Shown: positions 1 through 13,000, numbered from the stretch's first letter. The stretch is DNA of 64,000 nt from Saccharomycopsis fibuligera x Saccharomycopsis cf. fibuligera (GCA_001936135.1 CP012809.1:3459501-3523500); one strand, 5' to 3'. The notes: generated by a model not told the origin, from the letters alone. Program-made: numbers and translations.

Positions 1-320
1 ACTAGACCGCAGCAAGGCACATAAAAAGAACAGCCTTATATATATTGAGTTTCCCTTCTTTGTTTATCTTTTTTTTTCTTTTACTAGTTATCTCATTGGA
101 TTGTCAAAAAGGTTCTTCTCCGGATTTAAAATTTTGCTCAGAAACAAGCATATAGTAGAGTCCATACTGGATAGGATAGAGTATTGCAGCACAAACGATA
201 ATTGGCAGATGGCCACTAATCCGAGTAGATGTACGCTTGCGTGCATGGATGCATGGATCCATGATCTCAAGAAAAAAGCACATTTGATTTGCGTGGGACG
301 CTGGACAATTTGGCAACTAA

Positions 321-361
321 TTATTGACAACAATTTATTGACAACAATTTATTGACAACAA
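321..361. repeat. 14-bp tandem repeat, about three copies
   Basis: The unit TTATTGACAACAAT is present twice perfectly (321-334, 335-348) and once more with its last base changed (349-361). Its reverse complement carries ATTGTT, the core bound by HMG-box repressors of the Rox1/Rfg1 type. Binding is an inference. Confidence 0.8.
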
Positions 362-1907
362 ATCACTGTAGCATGGCAATCTTAATGTGGCTGCACGACG
401 TTGCATATATGGAAGGGCAAGGCTTTTATTTTTATTATTATAGTAAAAAACCTATATTTGTCTTAAACCATGGCCAGCCTCTTACAGATATTAATCAAAT
501 TGTTATTTGCTACTGCTGGTACTTGCTAAGTATTAATTCGCCAATAAGCATTTGAGGATCCTTGACTAGCCATTTGCATTTAACTGAAGTGAAGAAAAAG
601 AACATTTACACGCTACACACTCTCAGCTTAATTAGCCCATAAACATGGACTATTTGATTCTTTAGTTTTACCAGTTGCTTGTGATTACATATATGTACGG
701 ATTTCTTTGAAGCTCTGTCGAGTTCGCCAGAGAAGGAGACTCAAAGATATTAATAAGCAAATGTATGGAGTTAATTTAAACCCGGCAGTCCGAACCATCT
801 ATTACATGTCTGTGCATTAGCTGGACAACACAAAATCAGGAAAAGTATTCCAAGACAAAATTCAAACGGTTCAAAGAAGTAAATGCATTATGTAGCAGCT
901 GCACGCGCCGTAGCGCACTACATGTTGCCCTTTATTTTATTGACTGGCCTCTTTCTGTGACTTCTCGTTCAGGAAGCTGATCGCCATAAAGAATCCCTTA
1001 CGTACGTCAGGAATCGACACTATATGCATAACCGTTTCTTTGCAAGTTTCGTGGTACACATACAAATTTGGCAAACAAATAAAAAGCGACAAATCTATTA
1101 ACGTTAGCATTATGTGCTGTATCATGACAGTTATCACGAACCCCTTCTTTTGTGGCTAGACTTTAAACTAGCTGTAAAGTTATAGCCGCTGTTTCTTTCT
1201 CGGTCAGTCTTAGAAAATACTTGTATATGAGTGCTAGCTATGGATAGTTGTGTGCTATGTATGCAGCGTCATGCCTTACTGGATGTAAGCCCGGCATGGT
1301 GTTCCGATATTTAATAATATGGTAAGCTAAAACGGGCCCTGGGCTCAAAACTACACACATTAGTGGCCCAATAGCCAAAATCATGAATTTATGCTGCGGT
1401 GATCAAACAATAGCTTTGGCAACAACAGCAAACGCAACACCAATGTGGGTTGCAATGGGCTATGTCCTAATTCTTACCGTATAGGGGAGCTTAAGGGATG
1501 TACTATACGATTCCGTACTCGCGAATGCTTATAAGCATACGAGTAGTATCGTTGCAATACGAAAAGAATTTAATTCAAAATCACCATCTTGCAGTTGTTA
1601 TCCTAAATGCTAAACATGAAACCATACATATAACTGGTCTTACTGATAAATCAAGTTTGTTTGCCACTGTCTTGCAATCAGCTGTTAGCAGCAGCAATGT
1701 ACTAACTTATTGAGAACCGCACCTACCATCTACCATAGTGAATCAATCGAAATTCCAAAGCCAGAGCGTTTTGTTTCATCAAGGTAGCGTCATAATCTTT
1801 TTTCTGTTTTTTTTTTTTATTTTTTGGTTTGAAAAAACTTGGAGCAAAAAAAAAAGTAAACAAAAAGATATACCGGATAGGTAATCGGAGCGTATCAGTT
1901 TTGGTGA

Positions 1908-1923
1908 ATGCATATATATGCAT
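1908..1923. promoter_or_regulatory. 16-bp perfect palindrome with two ATGCAT cores
   Basis: The sequence ATGCATATATATGCAT reads the same on both strands. It contains two TGCAT cores, the element associated with APSES regulators such as Efg1. It lies 2.9 kb upstream of the velvet-domain gene. That it is a binding site is only suggested by the motif. Confidence 0.35.
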
Positions 1924-4810
1924 AAATGCTGCTTCGTCAGAAAGTTACCCCATTTGGGTATCGCGTAGTAGGTGCCGATTCGGCCGGCTTTAAAGTGAAT
2001 ATCTCATGTAATTACCAGTAGCAAACATACCGTCTGTATTTTCAACCTGCTGTGTTCATCAATCACTACTTAGCTCATTCAATTCTAATTTCAAAGGTGG
2101 TAAGGAACTTCGAATTTTGATACTAGGGCAGACTCCTTGTGGGTCATAAAAATTGCCGCTGTAATATGAAATATAGTTTTGGCAAAAGCAGTACACATGT
2201 ATATCCTAAATCTGGTGTGTGCCGATGTTCCAGGCGCCTGTAACGACTGTCATATCTGTGTTTAAAGCAGCCATTGATGATTTCAGATTGATCAAAATAT
2301 TTTAACCATGATCCGCCAGGCACTATAGCAAATAAGATTTTGCAAATCCTACATAGTGAAATAATTATTGGTTGCAATGGTGAATAGAACAACAAGACTG
2401 ATTTATATTAAACCTTCTCTATTCGACAAGCTTGATTGCGTTAAAAATTCATTTCTGTCTCGGCGTTGGCACTGACGTCGCTGTGATTAACAATTGTCGT
2501 TACTGCTACAATGATGTTACTGTAGTGATTGTTTAGGGCATCCTTTGCGATCACCTCGAGGCATTACTTGGCCGAGCGACCCACAGAAAAAAAGCTGGCT
2601 CTGCAATACTTGCAGTACGCCTATGTAATGTAACATGTATGTGGTACACTGCAGTCCACGGGAGTTACATTATTTATCTCCGTTCGGAGTTTACATATAC
2701 GAATAGTAATTACGGGTGTTAAGTTCTTGGTTATTTTTGTTCAAAAAACGGCATTGTAGCGCGGTGACACAAGTAACTGATCGGTTGCCGGAGAAAAACA
2801 AAATAGGGCATTAATTCTATGGCCATCACACTGTATAAATATATAACTTTTAACAATCGACATAAGCGCAGATTATTTCAAGTTAGTGTCGGAATTTGCA
2901 TACAAACATGAAGGCGTTCGGACGATATCAGAATTCTGATTTCATTTGAAAAAAAAAAAAAAAAATCTCAATCTAAGGGTTATACTCGACAGTAGCACCT
3001 GCTCTGTATACAGCTTCCAAGAAGTACTTACTCACTTACTTACTTACTTACTATTGTAATGCAACCTATTCACAATTTGTCTACGCTAACAAAGCTTTGA
3101 ATTAGGCTTTGATAACGAATTTCCCCGTTACTGTTTTTCCTCTTGCTCTAAATAGTTCCTTGTTTATTATTTTTGTCACTCTATCTTTGAAAGAAATGTT
3201 TATTTAGTGTAGCAACAAAATTAGCTGTTTTCCAGATAATTATAAAATTTTTGGGATAACCAGTTCCCTCTTGGGGAAAATAGATGAATCTTAATTGTAC
3301 TCAACTGTTGTAGGACTGATTGGGAAGTCCTATTTTTTGAAAGAATTGTAGACCAACCATCAAAGTTGAATCCAGAAGATATTTACCTAATGCTCCAAGA
3401 ATTATGAAAGTGAAAGAGTTAAGTAAGTGTCATTTTATAGAACTATTGCGTTGAATTGTAAAAAAAATAAAAAAAAAAAAAAAACTTCAAAATTACAAAT
3501 TTTCTTAATTTAAGTCTTGTAGAAGATAACATGAAAATATAGAAATAAAAAAATAATTTGAATATAATTTTACTGTTTTCGGGATATTTTTATTGAATCA
3601 TGTCGAGAAAATAAAAATGTTCTTTTGGGCAATGGAGACTTTCATCACTGCATAAACAGTTTCTGGATACTTTTATAATTGATACTTTTGTCCTTTTTTT
3701 CCTCTTGGTTCTTATCTTGTACTATATATTATCTTGTACATGTTTTTTTTTTATTATCTTTTACGATTCCTTATATTGGTTGGCTTCTCTTTTGTAATAC
3801 TATAATGTATCTCAAGGGCTCGAAATGGCATAATACTTGGAAGACGTTCTGCTTGAAATTTCATTCTGCTTATTCGCATTCACTCTTCCACACTTTGCAA
3901 ACCTCACCATCTTAAAAACAGTTTTAAAAGAAGAATAGTTTTGTTTTGGTGGCTATTGTAACTGTCAGTAGGCTCCTGGGATGGATACAAGAAGTGGTAG
4001 AAGAAAACTTGTAGAGAGTTTACTGCGGCAGTGTTAGCAAACATGACTCACTTAAAGGTCTGTGACAGGAGGATACGAAAATAGTACATACTATTAATAG
4101 AATATAAGTATCTAAAATATTTGGTATATTTCTTCTGCGAAAACTTCTAAGCTGGTGAACTGGTAAATACCATTGCTCCGACACTCCGCGATAGTCCGGT
4201 GTAGAGTGTTACTGAATCTCGGACTTATTTGCCAAAGCAACGTCAGCCTGCGTTACTATGCCTGCAAATACAGCCAGAGAGCGTTGACTACGAAACTAAA
4301 GCAAAGAACAGATCATTATAATCATCACCGCGTTTTTGGCTGTGCATGATTGAATCGCCAACTTCTGTTCCCATTGTCGCTAGGAAATAACATTAGCGAC
4401 AGGCCCTGGAATAGTCTTGTTATCAATGAGTATATATTAGCAAATGTTGTTGCCCTTTTCAAAACCAATAACATTGGTCAAGCGAGTTAAATGCTATGAT
4501 ATCTGAAACTACGGTTATTCCTGATTTGTGCTCTTTCTTTCATACATAATTGATTCACAATAATCTGCTTAGTGCGGTAATATCATTCCTCTGCGTCACT
4601 AGCGCATACTGATATTCATACTGTACATTGACAACAAGTTGCACATTCTAGAGCGACAAAGAAAGAATTTAAAGCAGAGGAAACTCAGTAAAACCAAAAT
4701 TTTTCAACTATTTAAAGACCCCAGATTTCAATATCTTTCTCTCTCTTTTTTCTCTTTTTCTCAGAACTACTCTTTGCACTCATCTTAATATCGTTGTGTT
4801 TCAGCTTTCC

Positions 4811-6346
4811 ATGCCCATGTCTGCAGATTTCTCTCCGATTACCCACGCTGAAAAAGCAAGTGGAATCAAATATTCTCTCTCGCCAATACAGGAGGCACAA
4901 TTTGGCAGAGAGTTTACAAAGGCGAAAAGACTTTTGACCCCACAACTGGTGTTTGCCCTCAAGGTTTACTCACAGGATGCACAAGATTCAAGACGTTTAC
5001 ACAATATCACTAGTTATGTTTTGTCGCAGTTCTACTTGAGAGTTTCACTGACGAAAAGCTACAGCTCTCAAAAGAAACTGTCAAAGCAGCAAAGCATGAG
5101 CGAGGCGGACCATTTATCAGGCACTAGGTTTATAAGTGGGTCCTTCCACAAAATTTCAACACAGTATCTGTCTGACAAATGTCAAAATTTAGTCAATGAC
5201 GAAACCGAAGGAGTTTTTATATTTACGTTTGCCGACCTTGGTATCAAGGAGCGCGGTACATACTCGCTAAAGTACGAGCTTTTCAAGTACGAGGGGCACA
5301 ATTACTTGCTGGGCCGCAAACAAAAGAGCTGTCCTACCCTTTCCAAAATTATGGAATATCACAGTTCTCAAAAATTGAAAGTTTATGGAATCAGAGAGTA
5401 TTACAAGAGCAGCGCTAAGCGGGCAATGCAAGACCAGATATGCGGCATGCTCAGAGACATGAATAACAACAAATTTGGACTCATGGTTTACAGGTACTTG
5501 AAAGCCATTCAAGTTATCAAAGATTATAAGCATTTTAACGAGAAAGGCAATTCCAGTTCTAACCATGGTGTTAGTGATAACACCAAGAAGCCAGGCCCCA
5601 GTAATTTTATCAGCAAATCAGAAAGAATATCGGTTCCAGGTGTTACACGAAAAAGGAGTAGCCGTCGACTTGAATGTGATCATAACGGCTCTCGGGCAAG
5701 CAAAAGGATTAATACAAGCTGTCGAAGTCCCTGGTCACAAACCAACGATGTTGCCGTACCAGAAAGTATATGCAACATGAAAATCAATCTGTTTCAAGCT
5801 CCGATACTCTCACTGGAAGATTCGCTAAACACACAAATATGGGATGAAAAGCACCTGACACAAATTTCCTCTGTGGCTTTAAAATCCCCTTTGCAACTTA
5901 GTATTATGCCAGACACCAATGAGCCAGTTTTTGAGCCATTTAGCTTCGAAGGCGCCTATGTTGACACTAAACGCTCAAAGATAACTGCTTCAGGTATTGA
6001 GCATTACGACAACATTCATGCTCGTAGCATGGAAGAACTTGTCATCAAACAAGATTCTGCAATTGTCGGGGACAAATTAAAGGAAGATGCAGACTGGCTA
6101 AAAGAAGGCTTTGACTTTTCAAAATTTTGCCAATCATTGGGAGATAATATTCTGGATCGATTGCTTACACATTATAATAGTAACTTTGACGATGAATACC
6201 AGTCGGAACTAAATGTTGAGAGCCACAGCAACGTTGCATTTGATTCTGTCCTCACCTCACCAGCTGAACTTTCTCTTGTTTGCAATCCAAGCGTCAATAC
6301 TAATGAAGAAGAACTTGATCTGCCGAAGGTTCTATGCATAATATAA
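4811..6346 (+). CDS. Velvet-domain protein, probable DNA-binding developmental regulator
   Basis: This 511-residue protein has a velvet-type domain at about residues 21-218. The family's landmarks appear in order. A YSL...Q start is followed by AKRLLTP..VFALKV (family: DRRP.DPPP.VQL.V), then LSGTR, then GVFIFTFADLGIKERGTYSL and KYELF (family: FFVFPDLSVR.EGTYRLKFSLF), then LKVY, YYKSSAKRAM and DQI (family: F.VY, FPG..EST.L, DQG). Velvet proteins have an NF-kB/p53-like fold, bind DNA as homo- or heterodimers and couple development to environment (VosA, VelB, Ryp2, Ryp3). The rest is low-complexity, with basic NLS-like clusters TRKRSSRR and RASKRI near residues 265-300. The start is the first ATG; the frame runs upstream only through a GTG at 4796, and a second ATG follows two codons later. 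It stands alone between 4.8 kb and 10.9 kb of gene-free DNA. I am confident of the domain; the biological role is inferred. Confidence 0.85.
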   Translation: MPMSADFSPITHAEKASGIKYSLSPIQEAQFGREFTKAKRLLTPQLVFALKVYSQDAQDSRRLHNITSYVLSQFYLRVSLTKSYSSQKKLSKQQSMSEADHLSGTRFISGSFHKISTQYLSDKCQNLVNDETEGVFIFTFADLGIKERGTYSLKYELFKYEGHNYLLGRKQKSCPTLSKIMEYHSSQKLKVYGIREYYKSSAKRAMQDQICGMLRDMNNNKFGLMVYRYLKAIQVIKDYKHFNEKGNSSSNHGVSDNTKKPGPSNFISKSERISVPGVTRKRSSRRLECDHNGSRASKRINTSCRSPWSQTNDVAVPESICNMKINLFQAPILSLEDSLNTQIWDEKHLTQISSVALKSPLQLSIMPDTNEPVFEPFSFEGAYVDTKRSKITASGIEHYDNIHARSMEELVIKQDSAIVGDKLKEDADWLKEGFDFSKFCQSLGDNILDRLLTHYNSNFDDEYQSELNVESHSNVAFDSVLTSPAELSLVCNPSVNTNEEELDLPKVLCII

Positions 6347-7052
6347 GAACTTTTTTTTATAATTTTTACTTCCAGAATAGCTCCTTTTTTTTGATACCTA
6401 ACTAAAATTTCACCTGCTATTCACTTATATTTCTTTTTTCTAGTTACATAGTCAAATAGGATCGTATTGTTTCTTCATTTCTTTAGCCTCTATTGCTGAA
6501 AAAACATTTTTCTCTCTCTTAGTAGACTTTTAACTTTAAGCATAGGGTCATACACTTCAGGATTATAGCAGTCAACACTGCTATATTAGCTTAAGTAACT
6601 CAAATAGAAGGCAACACCAAACTATAGATGCGCATGTTGAAATCACCGCTTTCGGAAACTTATCTCGAAAAAGATATGAAATATGTAAGGCTGAGTGTTT
6701 CTGCTACTATAACAAAATATAATCTAAGCGATGCTCGTCTTGTCTCATTTCGATGTTTGGTAGTCAAGTTTTTTTTATTTCCTTATCATCAACTGCTGCT
6801 CATGAATGTATCTAAGGTTTGCATAAAAAAATCAGTGTAAAGCTGCAAAAACTTCAGTTTACTGTCACGAAAAGATTACATGAGCTTGAAACCGAAAACC
6901 GCTTTTCAATTGCAGCTTGAGTATAAGCTCATTCTCTAGGTGCTATTGTCAACTATGTTGGATATTAAGACACCGGCGCTATGGTATAGTACACGGTGTA
7001 GTACCCACTGAAACTTGGGTGTGGTGCGCAAAGTAACCACAACAACGATAAC

Positions 7053-7077
7053 AAAAAAAAAAAAAAAAAAAAAAAAA
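7053..7077. repeat. Poly-A tract, about 25 bp
   Basis: An uninterrupted A run in the long intergenic region. Such tracts exclude nucleosomes in yeast promoters. Confidence 0.85.
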
Positions 7078-8550
7078 GGATAATAACGTTAACCGCTCCT
7101 CGGCCGCAGCTTGTTGGCGTCCTTAAGGGAGCCTCAAGATCTTCAATGGTTGAGATGCCGTGAATCCCGAGGCGCAAAAGACACCTTATGGAAGATTAAT
7201 CTACTGCTGGATGATCATGACCGCTATGTGTCCACTGCAGCAAATTTTTAAACCACGTCCATGTCAGCAGAAAAATAACAAATATTGACAAGAGCGCGGT
7301 TGAGGGAGTTTGCAGTTTTCAAAGAGAAACGGGCACTGTTTGATAGCAACATGCGGAATGTGAATTTTGGTAAGCGGAATGTGGGCAAACATGGAACGTA
7401 GAATGCTAATCTGCAGTAGTCACTGCTGCTCTAGCAAAAAGATTTACGCTGCGCAGCCAACAAATTGTCTAAAGCTGGAAATTTTCGGATCGGGTCTTAT
7501 CTTTATCATTATTTCTCTGCTAGTTTTTTTTTTTTTTTTTTTTTACCCTTTCAAGTTTTATGATGCTCGATGGATGTAGCTCCACCACAATTACAAGTTC
7601 TCCCCATGTAGCTTTTGGAGCACGATAAAAATATTCAGAACCCGAATTAATAATAGCTTAAGTATCCAATTGAATGACAGCGACTAAAACACAATACCTG
7701 TGCCCTGATACCTTCTCTCCCGGTTCAGGTTGGTTTTACTCAATGCTCACAATATGCTTCAGAATCATGGAGACAATGAATCAGCTAAGATATGCACAAT
7801 TTTTGTACCCGACACCATAGCGGCCAAACACAATACTCTGCTGTTTTTTTATCGCTGACTACCGAATCGTTATTGTGCTTTTCAGCTTGTATTACTTCTT
7901 CAAAAATGCCGTCAAAGTCCAAACATTTTCGACCGTCAGAGTTTATGATGAATGCAAGGCCCACAAAGATATTTCTTGAGCTTGTATTTGTATGTTGTGT
8001 ACTCTCGTGAGACTCTACAATTGTAGATGATCAGATATCTTGGTGGGTTGTTTTGTTCATATTTTTGCTATGCAACATCACGCTGATCTCGAATATGTTT
8101 ACCTTTTTTTTTTTTTTCCTTTTTCTTTTTCTTTTTCTTTTTGCAACGATTCAAAGAGCAAAAGTTTCAATATGGAAGCAACAACGGAGCATTTTAGCAT
8201 TTTAGCTGCGTTATAACTGAAAAGGATCAACAGCAATGTCTAAAGCGCTTGGTATTCGCTAATATAGTATAATTTATATAGTATAGAAATAGTTATAAGA
8301 AAAAGAAAAAGAATAGATAATAATAAGATAATCACCTGTGCAAATCGCACACACACAATATGTATATAGAAAAATAGAATGGAGTAAAAAAAACAGAATA
8401 AAAAAAACAGTAAGCCAATAATGAACTAGAAGAAATAGAGCGAGAAAAAAAAATTGGAGCAATACTATGTCTAGTGTACTTTGTTTTTTATACATTGATG
8501 ACATTGTTGACGTGGTCTTTGCATAGCAAGAAACAGTCATTTGACATTTT

Positions 8551-8627
8551 TATCATCATCATAATTATCATCATCATCATTATCATCGTTATAATCATCA
8601 TCATCATTATCATCGTTATAATCATCG

Positions 8628-8671
<44 letters not shown>

Positions 8672-8686
8672 ATCATCATCATCATT
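8551..8686. repeat. ATC/ATT trinucleotide microsatellite
   Basis: About 135 bp made of ATC and ATT units with a few GTT or GTC interruptions. It opens long Ile-rich or Met/Ile-rich frames on both strands that I do not regard as genes. Confidence 0.9.
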
Positions 8687-10039
8687 GCGATAGTGGTGAA
8701 TCAGACTAGAAGACAATCAGTTCTGGTTTCAAAAATTTAGATCGTCAAACACCATCAATCACATAACTTTTTGTGAGGTTCCTCATGGTTTCCTTTATTT
8801 TTTTTTCTGCTATTATATGGAGTTGAAATTGATTTGTTGATGGTCTTGGGATGGTCACTATAGTATAATTGGAGAGAACTGAGCATTAGAACCGAAACTT
8901 AGTGCAATCATGCACTCTAAAAGTTGCTAGGAAGCTGGGCGGCATATGGACAATTGAAATCCTATTGAACTGGGAGAAGCAAGAAAAACAAAAAAAAAAA
9001 AAAAAATAAAAGTAAAAATAAAGAAAACAGAGAAGGAAACTTGCAGTACGAAAAAGTGCCCGACAAGGATCAACAATGTGAAATTCAAAAGATATCGCTT
9101 TGATGATCTCATCGATAATTTGAACAATAGATATTCGTACCAATGTCTCAACCAAAATCAAAAATAGCTGCAGAAAAACAAATATAGAAACAAAGCAAAA
9201 ACAGATAATTTGAAATAATACACCAAAAGAGTTTTTAAATGTACTGCAGTGAAAAATACATTTTTTTGCAAACTTCTCTTGTATCTAGTTGGTTGATTAT
9301 CCACTAACAGAACATAATGCAGAGGTAAATTGATTCTCTTAATACCAGTTGCACTTTTGGCAACGTACTTGGTTGCACTTTTCGCAGTTTGTAACGTTTT
9401 GGTCGTTGACAGTCTTGCAGTGGCAACACCTCCAGTAGTATTCTTCTCCGTCCATATTGATTCACAGACTAAATTGAAATTTCACTGTTTAATAGATGAC
9501 GGCAGAACAAGAACAAATCTTTTTGTAATGTGACTTTCGGTATGCTATTCGTTTTGAATACTAAAAAAAAAATTTTTTTTTTTTTTTTTGGCTTTGCTTA
9601 ATATATGAAGTTGAACTGAAATGAAGTGAAGCAAGGTAGAAGTGGAGCTTTTTTTTAGTCGCAAAATGAAATGAGAATGGACTAAATATTCGAAACTCAA
9701 GCACCTTTTGTTGAAATCCGGAGCTCGCCTTGAGGGGTCGAAAACTTGGAAAGTTTATAAAAGTAAAAGAGACAGCTTCTTTCGGTTTAGTAAGCGAGAA
9801 GTCCAAATGCTATAATCGGACTAGTAGAGCAAGCAATAATTCGCTTTATATAGGAAGAAAGACTAAATCGAAGAATGTGACAGTAAAGCAGAAAAAAAAT
9901 TCGAAAAGGAAAGTAAGGGAAGTAAACCAGATGAGTAAAGAACAAAAAGTAAGGAAATTATATAAGAATACAAAGGGAAAAGGAAAGTAGGAGTTTTAGT
10001 GTTGAGTTTGATTTAAAAGAGAGACTTGTGTTTGTTAGA

Positions 10040-10080
10040 AGAAAGAGAAGAGAAGAGAAGAGAAGAAAAGAGAAGAAGGG
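10040..10080 (+). repeat. AGAAG purine tract
   Basis: A GAGAAGAGAAG-type tandem purine run inside a wider purine-rich segment (about 9700-10100) whose top strand is strongly A/G-biased. The bias creates a Lys-rich open frame at 9730-9990 with a TTG start, which I do not call as a gene. Confidence 0.75.
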
Positions 10081-13000
10081 GTTCGGGAGAGAGTTCCATG
10101 TAAAAGTTTAAAGCAAGGCAGCATGGACATTATATATAGCTAGCGTAACAATCTAATGCTGGGTGGATAGGTCTGGAGGGCAGCGATGGATGATGCAACG
10201 GGCGTTTGACGTGTGCAAACGGCAGCCGCAAGAGAGGGGGTATGTGAGTCACGCATATTCACACATATATATACGTTTGTAAGCATAATGATACATATAA
10301 AGCAGCGTAATGCATACGACCGCATTTGTCAGTATTCCCGCTTTGCAGACGGTGGAAAAGCCCAGCAAAAAACAGAAGACTCTTCACTTTTTTTGAGCAA
10401 ACAGACAAGCAAAAGACTAGTGACACTCGCCGAAAAGAGAACAGAAGGAAAAAAAAAAAAAAAAAAAAGGAAAAAAAAAATGGAGAAGAAGAGAGACATA
10501 TCGGGACTGGAAAAGTTATTCTGTAATTGACATGTGTTGAGCGGGGCTTAACACTTTCAAAATGGAACTCGCCCAGTCTTTAAACCGGGCAAAATCTAGC
10601 GCAACCACTTTTATTACAATTATCATTATTATCATTATTATTATTTTGGCTCTGTGTGCTACCAGCGGTGGTATCTGGCGTTCCAACTAGCGCGGTTGCT
10701 GTGCCACCTGGGCCTGGCAAGCAGCCGTCACAATCCATCGCAGCTGTGCGTGGCGTTTTCGTGTCCATGATTACGATTTGTGGACGTGTCCACTAATGGC
10801 AATTGCCAGGCCGAGGGCGAGGCCAAGAGGAAGGTCCTGCGGGACCTGTGCGGTATGCGGTTGTTCGCGGCACGCCGCCTACCGGAATTCTCAGGATGAT
10901 GAAACTGACTTCAGGCTTACAAGCGCACACACAGCTCATGAGCCAGCTGAATATATATGGCGGTTTTGCGGATTCTGATTGGCATTAAGCGGATCGCGCC
11001 CTTGTTTCCCTAGCGAGCACCTGCCAATATTGACTGGTATTCAGTAAATCTGCCCTTCAGTCTGAGATTTAAGGGCTGGCTGCCGATTGGCTTGATTGAT
11101 CGGTGCTGCGAAACTTGGGGAAAAGTGCGTCGAAACGGCGGGAACGGTGGTGTGGCGCTTGTCTACCGTTGTTGTGTCTCGCCAATTGGCGTTAGTTTAA
11201 CGGCGCTGATGAATATCCTCACACCACAATATGGCGGTGATAAAGCGAGTCAAAATTGAGCGCCAAAGTTTTGGTTCGTCTCTGCGCTCGTTTACAGAGA
11301 TGTGCTATATTTTTATATGTCCCTCGAGCTATAGCTACAGCCGAAGGCATCATGACGAAGATGTTGTTGGGCATGTAGTGGTTGTACATAAGATACAATA
11401 CTTAGACTCTCTGCGACCCAATACGGCTATTCGGTTTGTAGATCCCTCGGGAACATTTACGGATTGGGTCAAAAAACAAAACAAAATAAAATAAAATAAA
11501 ATATAGGCAGTGAAAACACACTAAGGTGGTCTGAGAAAAAGGCAATATAGTGGTATACGCCTATACAATCCAGGCCGTCAAGTAAGCGGATATCACGGTC
11601 CACCGTTAGGCAGCTACTAGGGAGTTCCGGCACCCATACCGAGCACTATATGGGCTACATACTGCTCTAATACACTCAGGGCCCAGCCAGGGCCCCGTAT
11701 GTATACATCTATGTGCACATGCTCGCTGTTTGTTATCGAAAACAAGCTCCAGCTGACACCGCGATAGAGTTAATGGACAAACAAAAGAGTTTTGTCTTCT
11801 TCCACTGAGCAGAATAAAGTTACTCTGGCCCGAAGCTTCGGGATCGCTGCCGCAAGACGCAGGCGCGGGTTGGCTTTGGCGGGTTCTGGCTCGCGAGCGC
11901 TTGTGCGTTGGCCTCATAACCACCTCGTCGTCCAATCTTCTCTGTCCGCGGTAGTGACCGCCCGACATTGCCAGCAGCCGTTTCGAGAAGGAAAAAACGA
12001 AAACCAGACTCGAGTTTGAATATAATCCCATGACACTAATTTGCTAGTTCGAAATCATAGATAACCAATTTACTTTGCTTGCAAATTAATCCTGGACGCT
12101 ATTCTTCCACGGGTCCATCCAATTACGTAACATTTCGCGAAACCGCAGTTGCGAAACTACATGTGTACCCGGATACTTCACTTGAATTGAAATGATCTAT
12201 ACCAAGCAAATTTCCGTGGCTAGTCAATTACCAGATGTCCTGTCAATATTGTTTTTTTCTTTTTTTTTTTTTTGGTTTTGTTTATTCAAAGTATAATACG
12301 GAAAGAGGCAAGTTGCTTCTTTTCGATTATCTCTTTTCTTTCTTCTGCTTTTTTCTTGTACCCCTCTGTAGTATTTGAAGACCAATTAGTGTGTCTTGTT
12401 CTCTATAGTATTAGGCCGTTTGTTTTTTATGGCAAGTTGTTCAAAGAGCCCACTTACATTTCGTTAATAAAAAAAAGAAAAAAAAATGGTCTATGGATTA
12501 TAATAATAGCTAGCAGCTAATAGCAACTTAATCGCCATTGCCACTGTCTGGTTCATGCCAGCCACATCAGCTACCTACTTAATTCAGTGATGCCTGTTTG
12601 TTCCCCCCGCAGAAGCAGAAGCAGAAGAACGAGCACCATTGGACTGATGCCAATTTGAACTGCGAGCGCATAAACTCTTTACTTAATTAGAATAATCCCT
12701 CATAGTGTAAAATGACTTGTGTTCCATTTTTTTTTCCAAGAGTTTCTTTTCTCTAGGTGCAAATATTACATCTAATTTGCCCCATCAAATGGGTCAGCGT
12801 TGAGCGCATATACCGCCATACGATATGTGCTCTGCAAGAAAATGCGTCACGGAATTTAACATAATTATTAAAGTTGACATAAAATCGATTACATTCTTTT
12901 TTTTTTAAAAAAAAAATCTATTGACACCAGTACGAATTCTCTTCCGGCTTCGAAGTACGGCCCGGAAAAGTATTACTTTGTTGATGCACAGCAAATACAC

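Larger units (their letters stand above)
1..4810. other. Long gene-free region upstream of the velvet-domain gene
   Basis: No open frame here resembles a protein. The longest are under 90 codons, several begin at non-ATG codons, and none shows domain-like composition. Visible structure includes a 14-bp tandem repeat (321-361), a 16-bp palindrome (1908-1923), a run of A near 2949-2966, a short TTAC tandem run near 3025-3053 and a further A-rich run near 3461-3484. The last 80 bases before 4811 are pyrimidine-rich and lack ATG, as expected of a 5' leader. A weak TATA-like TATTTAAAG lies near 4709. The region is probably regulatory for the gene at 4811, or contains unannotated noncoding RNA. I cannot tell which. 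Confidence 0.6.

Noticed and set aside
8474-8740. Ile-rich and Met/Ile-rich open frames on both strands
   Set aside because: They arise from the ATC/ATT microsatellite; no start context or conserved region.
9730-9990. 86-codon Lys-rich frame
   Set aside because: Starts at TTG and reflects the purine-rich strand; no recognisable domain.
11606-12031. 141-codon minus-strand frame
   Set aside because: Lies in the GC-richer island where stops are rarer; composition (many Arg, Ser, Cys) is not protein-like and a second frame overlaps on the other strand.
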